The notes below the pieces were generated by a model. That model saw nothing but the letters and a program-made list of their open reading frames with translations. It did not search any database and was not told the DNA's origin. From positions 118,459 to 182,458 of the forward strand of contig CAVPDA010000007.1 of assembly GCA_963702495.1 (NCBI GenBank): a DNA stretch of 64,000 bases. The letters are read 5' to 3'. Positions within the stretch are counted from its first letter, which is position 1. The number at the start of each line of letters is the position of its first letter. Shown one piece after another: positions 53,869-63,339 of the stretch. The DNA is from CAVPDA01 sp963702495 (GTDB lineage Bacteria > Pseudomonadota > Gammaproteobacteria > Burkholderiales > Rhodocyclaceae). The position numbers and the translations under genes are program-made.

Positions 53869-54588
53869 ATGACGCCCCGAGCCGCTGCAGCAAGCTCCCG
53901 CCTCGCGCGGGGCGCCGCGCTGGCGGTGGCGGTGTGTCTGCATGCAGGACCCGGTTCGGCCGGCGAGGACTGCGTCTCGCAAGCCGGCGCGCAGCTGCTC
54001 AGGCAGCAGATGCAACCGAACACGCCAGCGTACTACCTGGCCTGCAATCTGCCGGCTGCATCGCGCGGCCACCAGCAGATCGCGATCGCCGATGATGGCG
54101 ACATCCTCGGGCCTTCGTCGTGCCAGAACCAAGTCTGTACTTTCAAGGCCAAGGACGGGCGCGCTGTGAAGCGCTGGGAGCTGCAGACGGCACCGCCCGG
54201 CGTCACGCTCGACGCCCACCTCGCGCCTTTGGCCGAAGCCTTGCGCGCCCACGGCTACACGCCGATGACGGCCCTGCATCGGAGTGTGGCGCCGGCGGGG
54301 GCGGTGCTGACGCTGGGTGAGCTTCGCATCGAGTTCCACAACGCGCCGGGCAGCGCCTGGCTCGTGGTGCACGCCAGGGGCCGCGCCGCCACGAGGTACC
54401 GCTTCGCCCCGCGCACGATGCGCTGCCACCCGGAGCCCCCGCGGCGGACGCTGCCGTCGGATGTTCGGGCCTGGGCGCAGGAAGGGGTTCCTGCCCTGGT
54501 CGTCGCGGCACAGTATCCGGCCAGCGAACTCGGCTGCTCATGGACCGAGTGGGTCGTGGTGCCTATCACTGCAGGGTCGAAACACTGA
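53869..54588 (+). CDS. Exported protein of unknown function
   Basis: The 239-residue protein starts with a signal peptide (LARGAALAVAVCLHAGPGSAGE). The mature part has Cys pairs in EDCVSQAG, LACNLPAAS and SCQNQVCTFK, plus a His-rich later half. I do not recognise the family. The Cys content and signal suggest a periplasmic disulfide-bonded protein. An in-frame ATG at 53836 would add 11 residues before the signal; the later ATG was chosen because it puts the signal at the start. Confidence 0.6.
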   Translation: MTPRAAAASSRLARGAALAVAVCLHAGPGSAGEDCVSQAGAQLLRQQMQPNTPAYYLACNLPAASRGHQQIAIADDGDILGPSSCQNQVCTFKAKDGRAVKRWELQTAPPGVTLDAHLAPLAEALRAHGYTPMTALHRSVAPAGAVLTLGELRIEFHNAPGSAWLVVHARGRAATRYRFAPRTMRCHPEPPRRTLPSDVRAWAQEGVPALVVAAQYPASELGCSWTEWVVVPITAGSKH

Positions 54589-55344
54589 GCCGGTCTACGC
54601 GGCCGAACTTCTCGATTCGCGGCTGTTGCCGATGGAGTTCATGCGGCGGCTGGCCGCACCCGTGCCACGGCCGCGCCTGTACTCCGTCGCCCTGTTACTC
54701 GACGCTGCTGAAGGTCGGCTTTGTCACACCGAATCGCGCGAGATGTAGGACCGCAATGGGTCGCCAGCCGGCGATCATCTTTGTGGAAAGCTGGCGCTCG
54801 AAACGAAAATTCTGATTCCTGGCCCTGCAGATTGGGACTGATATCAAATGCAGAGCGGTCGTTGATTGCAGCGGTCACGACAAGTTTCGTGTTCCAGAAA
54901 GCCGTCATCGGCCATGCCAATGGCAACAGTCGGGTCGGGACCGGACGGCATTCTCGGGACAAGCCGTCCTTCGCGGTGCCAGCTCAGGTCAGTGACCGGT
55001 GTCGACTACACTGCAGTCGGAGAGCGCGCGAGGCCCATGACTCCTATGGCCGAACTGCGGTAGACCAACACGAGACGGCGAATTTCGGCTTACGGAAGTG
55101 ATGCCGCCACTCAGGTCGCCGTCCTGAAGTAAGGCTGAGCGGTCGAAATTGACCGGCGCCAGGCGTCAGCCAACTTGCCGGTCGTCGTCGATCTCGTCAT
55201 TGAACCGAACGGTCGGCTGCTGTCCCACTCGCGGATTGCGTGTTGCGCCAATGGAAGTACCTCTGGAGGCACCGACCGGGAGCGAGTGACCCGGGAAGGC
55301 GGCCCGGCAATTGTTCGCCGCGCGGCAGAGGCGCATCCCCTCGA
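54589..55344. other. 756-base spacer without recognised gene
   Basis: Only short, unsupported open frames are present. The composition is patchy, with lower-GC stretches around 54820-54930. I see no RNA gene or repeat array. Confidence 0.5.
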
Positions 55345-56862
55345 TCAGGTTCCGCAGAAAGTGCGGTAGCACGCTGTCACGTCGGCCGGCGCCGGCGCGG
55401 CGTACTGGGCCCGTTCGGGTGCCTCCGCGTACGGCTGCCGGAGGGCGTCGAGCAACCGTTCGAAGGGTGCGAGGTCGCCCTCGTCGGAGGCGGCGGCCAG
55501 CGCCTCCTCCACGCGGTGATTGCGGGGGATTACCCAGGGATTGACGCTGCGTACCGCAGCGGCGCGTGCGATACCCGCCATCGCTGAATCGGTACCTGCC
55601 CCGCCGTCCTCGCTGGCGCAGCGTGCGCGCCAGCGCGCAAGCCAGGCGTTGGGCGCGCTTGGATCGGCGAACAGCGCGCGCAGCGGCGCCTCGTCACCGG
55701 CCGCGGCATCGGCCAGCCGCCGCCACCCGAGCGTGAAATCGACCCGCTCGGCATGAAGAAGCGTTAACCAGTCCTCGGCCAGCGCGGCATCGGCGCTGTC
55801 TTCCTCCGGCTCGCCCCGGCGCAGGCCGAGCTTGGCGCGCTGTCCATGCAGCAGGTGCCTGCGGAACTGCCCCGGGAACGCATCGATGACTTCGGTGGCC
55901 AGCGCCACGGCCTGCTCGACATCGTCGGCGATCAGGGGCAGCAGCGCTTCGGCCAGGCGTGCCAGGTTCCAGCATGCGATGTCGGGCTGGTTGGAAAAGG
56001 CGTAGCGTCCGCGGTGGTCGATGGAGCTGAACACTGCACCGGGATCGTAGGCCTCCATGAAGGCGCAGGGGCCGTAGTCGATAGTCTCGCCCGAGATCGC
56101 CATGTTGTCGGTGTTCATGACGCCGTGGATGAAGCCCACGTTCATCCAGCGGGCGACCAGGGCCGACTGACGCTGTGCCACGGCCTGCAGCAGCGCCAGG
56201 AAGGGCTGGGGTGCGGCTGCCAGTTCGGGGTCGTGCCTTGAGATCGCGTATTCGGCCAGTTTCCGCACCCGTTGCACGTCCCCGCGTGAGGCGAAGAACT
56301 CGAACGTTCCGACGCGGATGTGGCTGGCCGCCACACGCGTCAGCACGGCGCCGGGCAGGGTGCGTTCGCGATAGACCGGCTCGCCCGTCGCCACGACCGC
56401 CAGCGCGCGGGTGGTGGGGATGCCCAGCGCGTGCATGGCCTCGCCGATCAGCACTTCGCGCAGCATCGGCCCGACGGCGGCCTTGCCGTCGCCGTTGCGG
56501 GCGAACGGTGTGCGGCCCGAGCCTTTGAAGGCGATGTCGCGGCGGCGTCCCTGGCGGTCGATCACTTCGCCGAGAAGCAGCGCGCGGCCATCGCCGAGTT
56601 GGGGCGAGAAACCGCCGAACTGGTGGCCGGCATAGGCCTGGGCCAGCGGTTCGGCGCCTTCGGGCAGGGTGTTTCCCGCGAATGTCGCCGCCCATGCGTT
56701 GGCGTCCAGCGCCGTGATATCGAGACCGAGTTCCGCCGCCAGGCAATGATTGAGGAACATCAGCCGTGGTTCGGGCACGGGGGCCGGCCGCCAGGCAACG
56801 TAGAAACCCTCGAGCTCGCGGGCGAAGGAGTTGTCGAAACGGAAGTTGGCAGCTGAACCCAT
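55345..56862 (-). CDS. selO: Protein adenylyltransferase SelO (YdiU)
   Basis: The 505-residue pseudokinase transfers AMP to protein hydroxyls and helps in oxidative stress. Family segments are present: FRFDNSFARELEGFYV, QAYAGHQFGGFSPQLGDGRALLLGE, FKGSGRTPFARNGDGKAAVGPM, and the metal-binding GFIHGVMNTDNMAISGETIDYGP. The last Cys of the family is seen in the CYRTFCGT terminus. I chose the ATG giving MGSAANFRFDN; an in-frame start at 56922 is possible. Confidence 0.94.
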   Translation of the reverse strand: MGSAANFRFDNSFARELEGFYVAWRPAPVPEPRLMFLNHCLAAELGLDITALDANAWAATFAGNTLPEGAEPLAQAYAGHQFGGFSPQLGDGRALLLGEVIDRQGRRRDIAFKGSGRTPFARNGDGKAAVGPMLREVLIGEAMHALGIPTTRALAVVATGEPVYRERTLPGAVLTRVAASHIRVGTFEFFASRGDVQRVRKLAEYAISRHDPELAAAPQPFLALLQAVAQRQSALVARWMNVGFIHGVMNTDNMAISGETIDYGPCAFMEAYDPGAVFSSIDHRGRYAFSNQPDIACWNLARLAEALLPLIADDVEQAVALATEVIDAFPGQFRRHLLHGQRAKLGLRRGEPEEDSADAALAEDWLTLLHAERVDFTLGWRRLADAAAGDEAPLRALFADPSAPNAWLARWRARCASEDGGAGTDSAMAGIARAAAVRSVNPWVIPRNHRVEEALAAASDEGDLAPFERLLDALRQPYAEAPERAQYAAPAPADVTACYRTFCGT

Positions 56863-57155
56863 CGGTTGATATGTTGTGGCAATCCGCGAGTTTGCCACAC
56901 CCAGCGGGGCTCTTTCCTGCAACCAGAATGAGGCGGATACGATGACACGTCTCGTCCAGACATGCGGACCGAGCCTGGGTCAGATCGACATGGTCGTGGC
57001 GATGCTCGCTCCACTGCCGCCGGCTCGCGGCAGTTGCCACCGCCTGCCGATGGGGAGAAAGCTCAAGGGGACCGGAATCTCGAACTCCGGCAGGCAATCA
57101 CAACGGTGAGTGCAAGATACGCTTCCGGACCTCACGCCAGGACCGCCCCGCGGAC

Positions 57156-57740
57156 TCAGGAGCAGGCGGGCGGCCCTGTTCGATCTTTGGACGTCGCGCC
57201 ATTCGCTCGCAGCATGTTGCAGAACAACCGGCCCTGCTCGATCGCATCGTCGAGCGCGACGTGGGTGTGCGGCACCGGGTCCATCCACTCCGCAGGCATC
57301 GATCGCTTCCCGCACGCGCGGTACGGCTTGCGCAGGAGCGCCATGGCGTAGGTCTTGATGTCGATCGCCGAGTAGCCGAACGGGTTCTCGCCCGCAAATT
57401 CCATGAGGTACCAATAGACGAAAGGAAAATCGAACGCAGCCGGATAGGCGACGAAAACCGGCCGCCGAAGAAGCGACTTGAGCCACGCCAGGTAACGCTG
57501 CATGGCGAGCCGGGGCGCTTCGAGATCCCGCCGGCAGGCAAGCCAGGCCTCCGGCTGCGTGGCCCACCAGGCAGCGGTCTTGGGATCCGGAGTCGAATTC
57601 GGCAGGGTTTCGAGATTCGCGGAAAACGTTGCCAGCAGGTCCTTGTCGGCGGTGTAGGCAGCCGATCCGATGCTCAGCATGGAGTGCTTTCCCGCGACCG
57701 GACCGTCGGTTTCGATGTCTGTGCTCACGTAGAACTTCAA
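57156..57740 (-). CDS. DEDDh 3'-5' exonuclease
   Basis: The 194-residue protein has ExoI-type acids Asp8 and Glu10 in STDIETDGP, a second Asp in AAFDFPFVYWYLMEF, and the His/Asp pair in HTHVALDDAIEQG, the DEDDh order. It resembles the Rv2179c-type small exoribonucleases more than DnaQ. The C-terminal ~20 residues (TSKDRTGPPACS) are not conserved. Its target nucleic acid is unknown. Confidence 0.85.
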   Translation of the reverse strand: MKFYVSTDIETDGPVAGKHSMLSIGSAAYTADKDLLATFSANLETLPNSTPDPKTAAWWATQPEAWLACRRDLEAPRLAMQRYLAWLKSLLRRPVFVAYPAAFDFPFVYWYLMEFAGENPFGYSAIDIKTYAMALLRKPYRACGKRSMPAEWMDPVPHTHVALDDAIEQGRLFCNMLRANGATSKDRTGPPACS

Positions 57741-57820
57741 TCATGCGGGACACCTTGAGGGATACAAGGGATGTTTGAACAGTCCTTCCGGTCCGCAGGA
57801 TTGGCCCGGGCGGCCCATCG

Positions 57821-58465
57821 CTATCTCGAATGAAGAGCCTGCCCGATGGACTCGGCAAGGATCGTAGGATCTTGGGCGCCGACGATGAGGATTCGGCCGT
57901 CGAAGACGAAGGTGGGAATCATGGTGATGCCCATCTGCCGGGCATCGCGCTCGTTCGCGCGGACCACATCTTCGTAGCGGCCTTGGGATAGGCACGCCGC
58001 GGCATCCGCTGGATCGTAGCCGCATTCGGCGGCGATGCGCACCAGCACGGCGGCGTCACCGACATGCTCGCCGCGCTGGAACTGCGCCGAGAACAGCCGC
58101 TCCACAAGGTCATCGGCGTTTCCCCGTTCCTGCGCCCAGTGCAGCAGTCGATGCGCGCTGAGGGTGTTGGCGCGCAGTCGGATCTTCTCGAAGGCGAATT
58201 CGATGCCGCAGCCGTGACCGGCGCTGCGCACCCGCTCGAAAAGCACCTCGACCTGGCGGCGACCGCCGAACTTGCGCTCCAGAAAGGGCAGATAGGGCTC
58301 GCCTCCCGGCGGCGTGTCCGGGTTGAGGAAGAAGGGGCGCCAGCGCAGTTGACACTCGAAGGTCGGATTGTCCTGCCTCACCCGGGCAATGGCCGACTCG
58401 AGACGGCGCTTGCCGATGAAGCACCATGGGCAGACGATGTCGGAGTGGATGTCGATCGAAAGCAC
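57821..58465 (-). CDS. DsbA-family thioredoxin-fold oxidoreductase (FrnE-like)
   Basis: The 214-residue protein has the CPWC active site near residue 12 in SDIVCPWCFIGKRRLE and the cis-Pro segment TMIPTFVFDGRILIVGAQDP. No signal peptide is present, so it is a cytoplasmic FrnE-type thiol-disulfide or polyketide-isomerase relative. The GTG at 58465 opens MLSIDIHSDIV, the expected N-terminus. An upstream extension to 58636 is not conserved. Confidence 0.9.
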   Translation of the reverse strand: MLSIDIHSDIVCPWCFIGKRRLESAIARVRQDNPTFECQLRWRPFFLNPDTPPGGEPYLPFLERKFGGRRQVEVLFERVRSAGHGCGIEFAFEKIRLRANTLSAHRLLHWAQERGNADDLVERLFSAQFQRGEHVGDAAVLVRIAAECGYDPADAAACLSQGRYEDVVRANERDARQMGITMIPTFVFDGRILIVGAQDPTILAESIGQALHSR

Positions 58466-58689
58466 GGGGCCATCATACCTCTGCCGGCGGGAAGCCGAAG
58501 GGGGGCGGCCTCTTGACAGAAGGGCGACGGTGCCGCCCGAACCGTGGCCTGTGCGCGCTGCAGCGGTTGCCGCATTGGCGACGGGTGTCAGATCTTGCCC
58601 GGCAATCCCGTCCGCCTGCGGGCACGAAGCACTCAACGTACCCCGAGCGCTTCGCGTCCTCGTCGCTGCCTGAAGGTCATACCGGGATT

Positions 58690-58866
58690 TCAGACTTCCG
58701 TCTGCTCGGCCATCTCCAGCGCATCATCGACCTCGATGCCAAGATACCTGACCGTACTCTCAACTCGGGTGTGGCCAAGCAGCAGTTGCACCGCCCGCAG
58801 GTTCTTGGTGCGCCGGTAGATCAGCGAGGCCTTGGTCGCATTGGTGAAGGGTGTTGGGTCGCGCAT
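58690..58866 (-). pseudogene. Tyrosine recombinase C-terminal remnant
   Basis: About 45 residues match the end of a phage-type integrase: KASLIYRRTKNLRAVQLLLG, HTRVESTVRYLGIEVDD, then ALEMAEQTEV, including the H-x-x box and the Tyr region. The N-terminal and catalytic-Arg parts are missing; the sequence loses similarity just upstream of KASLIYRR near 58850. It is a relic of an older integration at the edge of this mobile block. Confidence 0.8.
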
Positions 58867-59041
58867 TGAATCGCAATCCACCGGCTGATTGGTTGCGCAA
58901 TGGGGCACCGCGCAATGCTGGTTCGCGGTGGCGGAATGCGGGTTGGGGTTTGCCTTTTTTGACTTGCTAATTAAATAAAGACGCTGGCAAGCGAAGCGCG
59001 TCAGGCCCGCAGGGCGCGTTGAGCCAGGCGAAGCGGCTATT

Positions 59042-59143
59042 CGGGGCGGGGGTGGGCAGGCTGTGGGCGAGTGTGGGCAACGCGCCGTTGCGTTGTCCAC
59101 ACGCTCCGCAGGACGTCCATAGGCTGTCCACGCCCGCCCCGCG
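59042..59143. repeat. Long imperfect nested hairpin
   Basis: CGGGGCGGGGGTGGGCAGGC (59042-59061) pairs with CCACGCCCGCCCC near 59130-59143 (about 17 of 20), and inside it GTGTGGGCAACG (59071-59082) pairs with CGTTGTCCACAC (59091-59102, 11 of 12). It lies in a gene-free stretch between the integrase remnant and the IS helper gene. It could be the structured left end of the IS or a separate repeat; its role is unknown. Confidence 0.45.
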
Positions 59144-59245
59144 CACTGGGGCTTTCGCGGCACGGCCACAGGCGCTACGCTTGGGCCCATTGCCATCAAA
59201 TGAGGATGGCCCGCGAAGGTCGCCGCCAACGCGGGCCGGTTGCCG

Positions 59246-59869
59246 GTGCAGCTTCGATTCGACTCGGGGCACACCAGCAGCGATTACGTTAGCTTGCAAG
59301 GGTGGCGCAGCGCAAGTCTGACGCGTTGCCCGCTGCACCCGAAGGGCGGCTGCGGGTTTGCCCGCCACGGCACCTACGCCCGGGTGGATCCGCCAGGCAC
59401 ACGGATTGCGCGCTGGTATTGCCGCCAAGGCCATTGCACCTTCAGTCTGCTGCCGGATCATCTGGCGGCGCGCTTTCCCGGGACGTTGGCGCAGATCGAA
59501 GAGGTGGTGGCCGCCGTAGAGCGTGCGCCGAGTCTGGAGGCCGCCGCCAATACGCTACGCACCGACGATGTCAGCCTGGCCACGGCCCTGCGCTGGGTCC
59601 GCCGTCGCGTGCATCTGGTGCGGATCAACCTGATTGCCGTGGTGAGCCTGCTGCCGATTTTGTTTCTGGGCACGGCACCGAGCATCCATGCCTTTCGCCT
59701 GCTGCTCGGCGCCGAATCGGCATTGGTGGCCCTGCGAGCCATCACCGCCTCACACTTGGCCGCACTGTCGCGTCCGCTCGGTTTGCGGCCCCCGCAGGGC
59801 GCAGCCGGTGGGCGCAAAGCACGGCACCAACAACGCAAGGGGCCTGACCCGCCGGCCGGTGGGACGTAG
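59246..59869 (+). CDS. IS helper protein with Cys-rich N-terminus (DUF6431-like)
   Basis: The 207-residue protein has a zinc-ribbon-like pattern, CPLHPKGGCGF ... WYCRQGHCTF, then an HTH-like helical part (LEAAANTLRTDDVSLATALRWVRRR). A hydrophobic segment follows near LIAVVSLLPILFLGT, and the tail is basic (GGRKARHQQRKG). Such genes precede a DDE transposase in this IS type. GTG at 59246 is the likely start; TTG at 59240 is in frame. The DDE gene begins 35 bases after the stop. Confidence 0.72.
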   Translation: MQLRFDSGHTSSDYVSLQGWRSASLTRCPLHPKGGCGFARHGTYARVDPPGTRIARWYCRQGHCTFSLLPDHLAARFPGTLAQIEEVVAAVERAPSLEAAANTLRTDDVSLATALRWVRRRVHLVRINLIAVVSLLPILFLGTAPSIHAFRLLLGAESALVALRAITASHLAALSRPLGLRPPQGAAGGRKARHQQRKGPDPPAGGT

Positions 59870-59904
59870 CGTGCGCGCTTCGTTCCTCGTTGCGGAGTCA
59901 AACC

Positions 59905-59961
59905 ATGAGTCAGCCCGATCCCCGCCAGACCGTTGCCCTGTTTCGCTACGGTCTGATCGCC
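59905..59961 (+). pseudogene. DDE transposase, 5' fragment before RIT insertion
   Basis: Nineteen codons (MSQPDPRQTVALFRYGLIA) precede the insertion. They join in sense to the fragment starting at 63374. After the break the frame reads into the RIT element and stops. Confidence 0.85.
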
Positions 59962-59983
59962 GTAACGCTGTGCACTGCATTAC
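59962..59983. repeat. 22-base palindrome at the left RIT border
   Basis: The stretch between the broken transposase codon and the left terminal repeat is a dyad centred on GTGCAC, with 18 of 22 bases symmetric (arms begin GTAACGC and end GCATTAC). Its size and symmetry resemble a tyrosine-recombinase core site. No copy is seen at the right border. Confidence 0.6.
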
Positions 59984-60015
59984 GGCGAGAATGCGGAGTA
60001 GATTGTTATGCAGAG
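59984..60015 (+). repeat. Left outer terminal repeat of RIT element
   Basis: The repeat begins GGCGAGAATGCGGAGTAG and continues ATTGTTATGCAGAG. The first 15 bases are identical to the complement of the right end at 63340-63373. An inner inverted copy of the motif, CTCCGCATAACAG, lies at 60061-60073. Confidence 0.85.
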
Positions 60016-60055
60016 CCCCTTGTTCAGAGGCTCTGATTGAATGTACTTTTTGCGG

Positions 60056-61070
60056 TCATTGTCTCCGCATAACAGTACCGGCTTTGAGGGAAGCGATTAG
60101 CTGGTCGGTCGCCTTGAAGCGTCCCGAGCGCAATTTCGGTGCGATGACAGATTCAAGCGCTTCGAGCTTCACCGAAGGATCGGCACGGGTGTAGATTTCG
60201 GTCGTCTTCATATGCGCGTGTCCGAGCCAAAGAGAGACCTTGCGGAGATCTTTGGTTGCTTGCAGCACTGTGAGTCCACAGGTGTGCCTCAATACGTGAG
60301 GGGATACGCGTTTCGTTCGACAGGGAGGGACATCGCGCTGCGGCTGAGTCGGCATGCTTGTGCAGGATGTATTCGAAACCGGAGCGCGTCATGGCATCGC
60401 CACGGGCATTAACGAACAGTTCCGGTGCGAACATCGTGCCTCGGACCGCTAACCACGCGCGCAGTGCTGATGCCGTTTGCTTCCACAAGGGTAAGCAACG
60501 TTGCTTTCGGCCCTTACCGTGAATCAGAACACTGGCCTGTGGTTGGAGTTTAAGATCGTCCAATCGTAGCCCGATCAGTTCGGACACACGTAATCCCGCG
60601 GCAAAGCACAGGTGGAGCATGGCGCGATCGCGGATGCCGTCGCGGTGGTCGGGGACAGGCGCGTCGAGAATCGCCTGCATCTCTTCCACCGTGAGGTGTT
60701 TGACCAGCCGCGTTTCGGCTTTCTTTACTGGGATCGCCAGAATGCGCGCGATCTGTTCCATCGCCGACGGTACACGGTAGGACATGAAGTGCATGAACGA
60801 TTTGATGGCGGCAAGCCGTGTGTTTCTGGAACTCGGTCCATTGCCGCGCGTGGTTTCCAGGTGATTTAGAAACGCAATGATCAGCGGTGCATCGAGCTGC
60901 TCCAACTGCAATGCCGAGGGTGGGACTTTGAGGCAGTCACTGGCGTACTCGAAGAGTAGCTTGAACGCGTAGGCATACGAATTACAGGTGTTGTCGCTCG
61001 CATGGCGTTCGACAGGCAGGTGTTGTTGCAAGAAGGCTGTGATGTGGGGTGCGATCGCCGTCATAGTCAT
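60056..61070 (-). pseudogene. ritC: RIT third tyrosine recombinase, frameshifted
   Basis: This is the third recombinase of the trio. It starts ATGACTATGAC at 61070, overlapping ritB by four bases. The N-terminal SAM-like domain and first catalytic region are intact (LCFAAGLRVSELIGLRLDDLKL; IHGKGRKQRCLPL). After RCPSLS, near 60309-60325, the frame changes. The remainder (KRVSPHVLRHTCGLTVLQAT ... LWLGHAHMKTTEIYTRADPS) with the Arg, His and Tyr of the active site continues in another frame to 60056. A one-base shift separates the halves, so the normal product would lose its catalytic tyrosine. Confidence 0.82.
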
Positions 61071-61975
61071 GGCTGCTCTCCCCTGAAGAAGCCTTCGCAA
61101 CGCTCAGCGATATCTCCCATGAGCTCTGGTGTTGCCTCAAGATACCAGTAGGTATGAGCAACCTTGCTGTGGCCCAAGTACGTCGAGAGCGCCAACATGT
61201 GTTGCGTGATGCGTTCGCGGCCGTCCGGGCAGGTTTCCAAGGCTCTCACGGCGAACGTGTGACGCAGCGAGTGCGGTGTGGCCCGCGGCCGCTGTGGGCC
61301 GCATGGAACGTCGATCTTGCGAGCGGCGGTGCGGAATGCGGCTTCAACACTGTGGATCCGTAGCGGCTTTCCTCGCACTGAGACGAACACGTGATCGTCG
61401 AATGGCACATAGCGACGTCGCCGCTCGAGATAGCGTTCGAGATGGTCGCGGGCAGTCTCGTGCAAGGGAACGAGTCGGCTCTTCCCGAATTTGGAGCATC
61501 GAATCACCAGCCCATCCGGGGTGATGTCTCCATAACGCAGTCCGATTGCTTCCGACACGCGAAGTCCAGTACAGGCGAGCAGCGCGAAGAACGTGCTGTA
61601 GGTATCTCGACGCAAGCCACGGTAGGTCGGATGGACCGCCGCCTGCACGAGGCGCCCAACATCCTCTTTGGACAAGATGTAAGGGACGGCCCGTTGCCGA
61701 TTCATGCTGCCAAATGCAGGTGGCGGCACTTCATGACCGAGATCCTCGGCGCGTACATATCGTGCGAACCGAATGACCTCGCCCAGCCGCCAAGCGCGCT
61801 GAGCAACCGATCGTGCCAATCCGGCCCATTCGATAGCGGTTTGCGAACAAACGTGGGACTTGCCACGTGCATTTGAGAAAGCAGCGAAGCTTCGTAGCCG
61901 TTTGCCTGTGTTCGTGAGATCGAATCCACAGGCACGGCGCACTGACAGGTACGACTCCACGGCCTGAGCTAACAT
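61067..61975 (-). CDS. ritB: RIT second tyrosine recombinase
   Basis: The 302-residue enzyme is complete. It has catalytic Arg in CTGLRVSEAIGLRYGD, Lys in CSKFGKSRLVPL, the HxxR in TPHSLRHTFAVRAL, His in STYLGHSKVAHTY, and the Tyr in YWYLEATPELM. It works with the flanking recombinases in moving the element. Its start overlaps the end of ritA by seven bases and its end overlaps ritC by four. Confidence 0.92.
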   Translation of the reverse strand: MLAQAVESYLSVRRACGFDLTNTGKRLRSFAAFSNARGKSHVCSQTAIEWAGLARSVAQRAWRLGEVIRFARYVRAEDLGHEVPPPAFGSMNRQRAVPYILSKEDVGRLVQAAVHPTYRGLRRDTYSTFFALLACTGLRVSEAIGLRYGDITPDGLVIRCSKFGKSRLVPLHETARDHLERYLERRRRYVPFDDHVFVSVRGKPLRIHSVEAAFRTAARKIDVPCGPQRPRATPHSLRHTFAVRALETCPDGRERITQHMLALSTYLGHSKVAHTYWYLEATPELMGDIAERCEGFFRGEQP

Positions 61976-63216
61976 GGCTGCACCTCCGGCCAGGGCTGGG
62001 CGATTCTCCGCAGGGTAGCGACATCGACTTTGGAGTAGATCTGTGTGGACTCGATGGAACGGTGCCGGAGGATAGTCGCGATATCTTGCAACGAGGCGCC
62101 TTGCCGCAACATAGAGGTTGCTGCGGAATGTCTGAGGACATGGGCTGCGCCTCGGCTCGGGGACGTGACGCCAGCGCGCCGCATCGCCTGTTTGACAATG
62201 GCTGAGATGGCGCGCTGATTGGCGAAGGCACGAAATGGCGCCAAGGAGCGAACAAATACGGCGTCGCTGTCCGATTGTGGCCGTCCATCTTTCAGGTAAT
62301 CCACAATCGCTTGGCCAACCTCTTGGGTCAGAGGCAGCTGCGTTTCACGTCTGCTCTTTCCAGATACGGAAATCCAGGCAGCTTTCCAGTCAATATCTGC
62401 CAGGCGCAACTGGACGACATCGCTCGCCCGAAGTGCCAAGCGTGCGAGTAGAAGCAGAATGGCGCGATCGCGCTTGCCCACTGATGAGCTGGTATCACAT
62501 GACGCGATGACACGTTCGACTTCTTCGGCTTGCAGGTAGCGTGGTAGAGAAGAGAGCCGCCAATGAGCTACGACCGGGACGGCCGCATCCAGTCCAGCTG
62601 TGCACATGCCTTCAGCTATCAGAAAGCGGGCGAACATGCGCAGTGCCGCCGTGCAGTTTTTTGTCCCTGCCGCTCCGAGGGTCTGGGTTTGCTCCAGCAC
62701 AAACTCTCGCAAGCTCTGGGCATCGAGTCTGCGCAGATCCTCGCCAACGCGCTTCAGCAAGTCTCGCAGTGGCTTGCTGTAGTTTGCGAGCGTCACATCA
62801 CCGGTTCCACGTTGCTCACGCATCCACTCATGGAATCGAGCGAGCAGAACAGGATCCTGCGGGGCAGGCTCGCGAGCGCGGCCAATGTTGACGCCGGTAC
62901 CGCAAACGTGGCCTACGAACAATCGCACACCGCGCAACAAGTCAAATCGCCCCTTACGGCAGTTGCGTGAGCCTTGAGATTGAGCCAAATGCTCATCGAA
63001 GTGCGCAATCGCCTGCTCGTCGAATTTGGCAGTCGGTATCGCTTCATCGTCTGCCCAATCAATAAAGCGTACCGCGGCGCGGATATACCTGCGGGCGGTG
63101 GCCTTTGCGTAACCCGAATGGCTTAGCTCTTGAGAAAAGCCTTCGAGAAGAACCCCACTCGGACCGTTGCGAAGTCCTTGAACGTGGTCAGGGGAATCGA
63201 AGAACTGCTCGCGCAT
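61969..63216 (-). CDS. ritA: RIT first tyrosine recombinase
   Basis: The 415-residue enzyme is the largest of the trio, as is usual. It has an N-terminal core-binding domain with two arm-like parts (RYIRAAVRFIDWADDE and FHEWMREQRGTGDVTLANYSKPL). The catalytic domain has RLALRASDVVQLRLADID, KSRRETQLPL, the HVLRHSAATSML HxxR box, TILRHRSIESTQIYSKVD with the Tyr, and no stop inside. It begins 124 bases inside the right end repeat. Confidence 0.93.
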   Translation of the reverse strand: MREQFFDSPDHVQGLRNGPSGVLLEGFSQELSHSGYAKATARRYIRAAVRFIDWADDEAIPTAKFDEQAIAHFDEHLAQSQGSRNCRKGRFDLLRGVRLFVGHVCGTGVNIGRAREPAPQDPVLLARFHEWMREQRGTGDVTLANYSKPLRDLLKRVGEDLRRLDAQSLREFVLEQTQTLGAAGTKNCTAALRMFARFLIAEGMCTAGLDAAVPVVAHWRLSSLPRYLQAEEVERVIASCDTSSSVGKRDRAILLLLARLALRASDVVQLRLADIDWKAAWISVSGKSRRETQLPLTQEVGQAIVDYLKDGRPQSDSDAVFVRSLAPFRAFANQRAISAIVKQAMRRAGVTSPSRGAAHVLRHSAATSMLRQGASLQDIATILRHRSIESTQIYSKVDVATLRRIAQPWPEVQPC

Positions 63217-63257
63217 GACGTCCTCCTTTGATAGAAATCTCAGGCCAGAAGGCCGTC

Positions 63258-63271
63258 ACTATTATGCGGAG
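63258..63271 (+). repeat. Right inner copy of the RIT end motif
   Basis: CTATTATGCGGAG is the inverted equivalent of CTCCGCATAACAG at 60061-60073 near the left end. Together with the outer repeats this places two convergent copies of ATGCGGAG at each end of the element, about 60-95 bases apart. Confidence 0.6.
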
Positions 63272-63339
63272 TCGTTACATCTCCCATGCAACCATATCCG
63301 GTTGAATGAATTACGTTATCCCAGCTCGTTGCGATCCTT

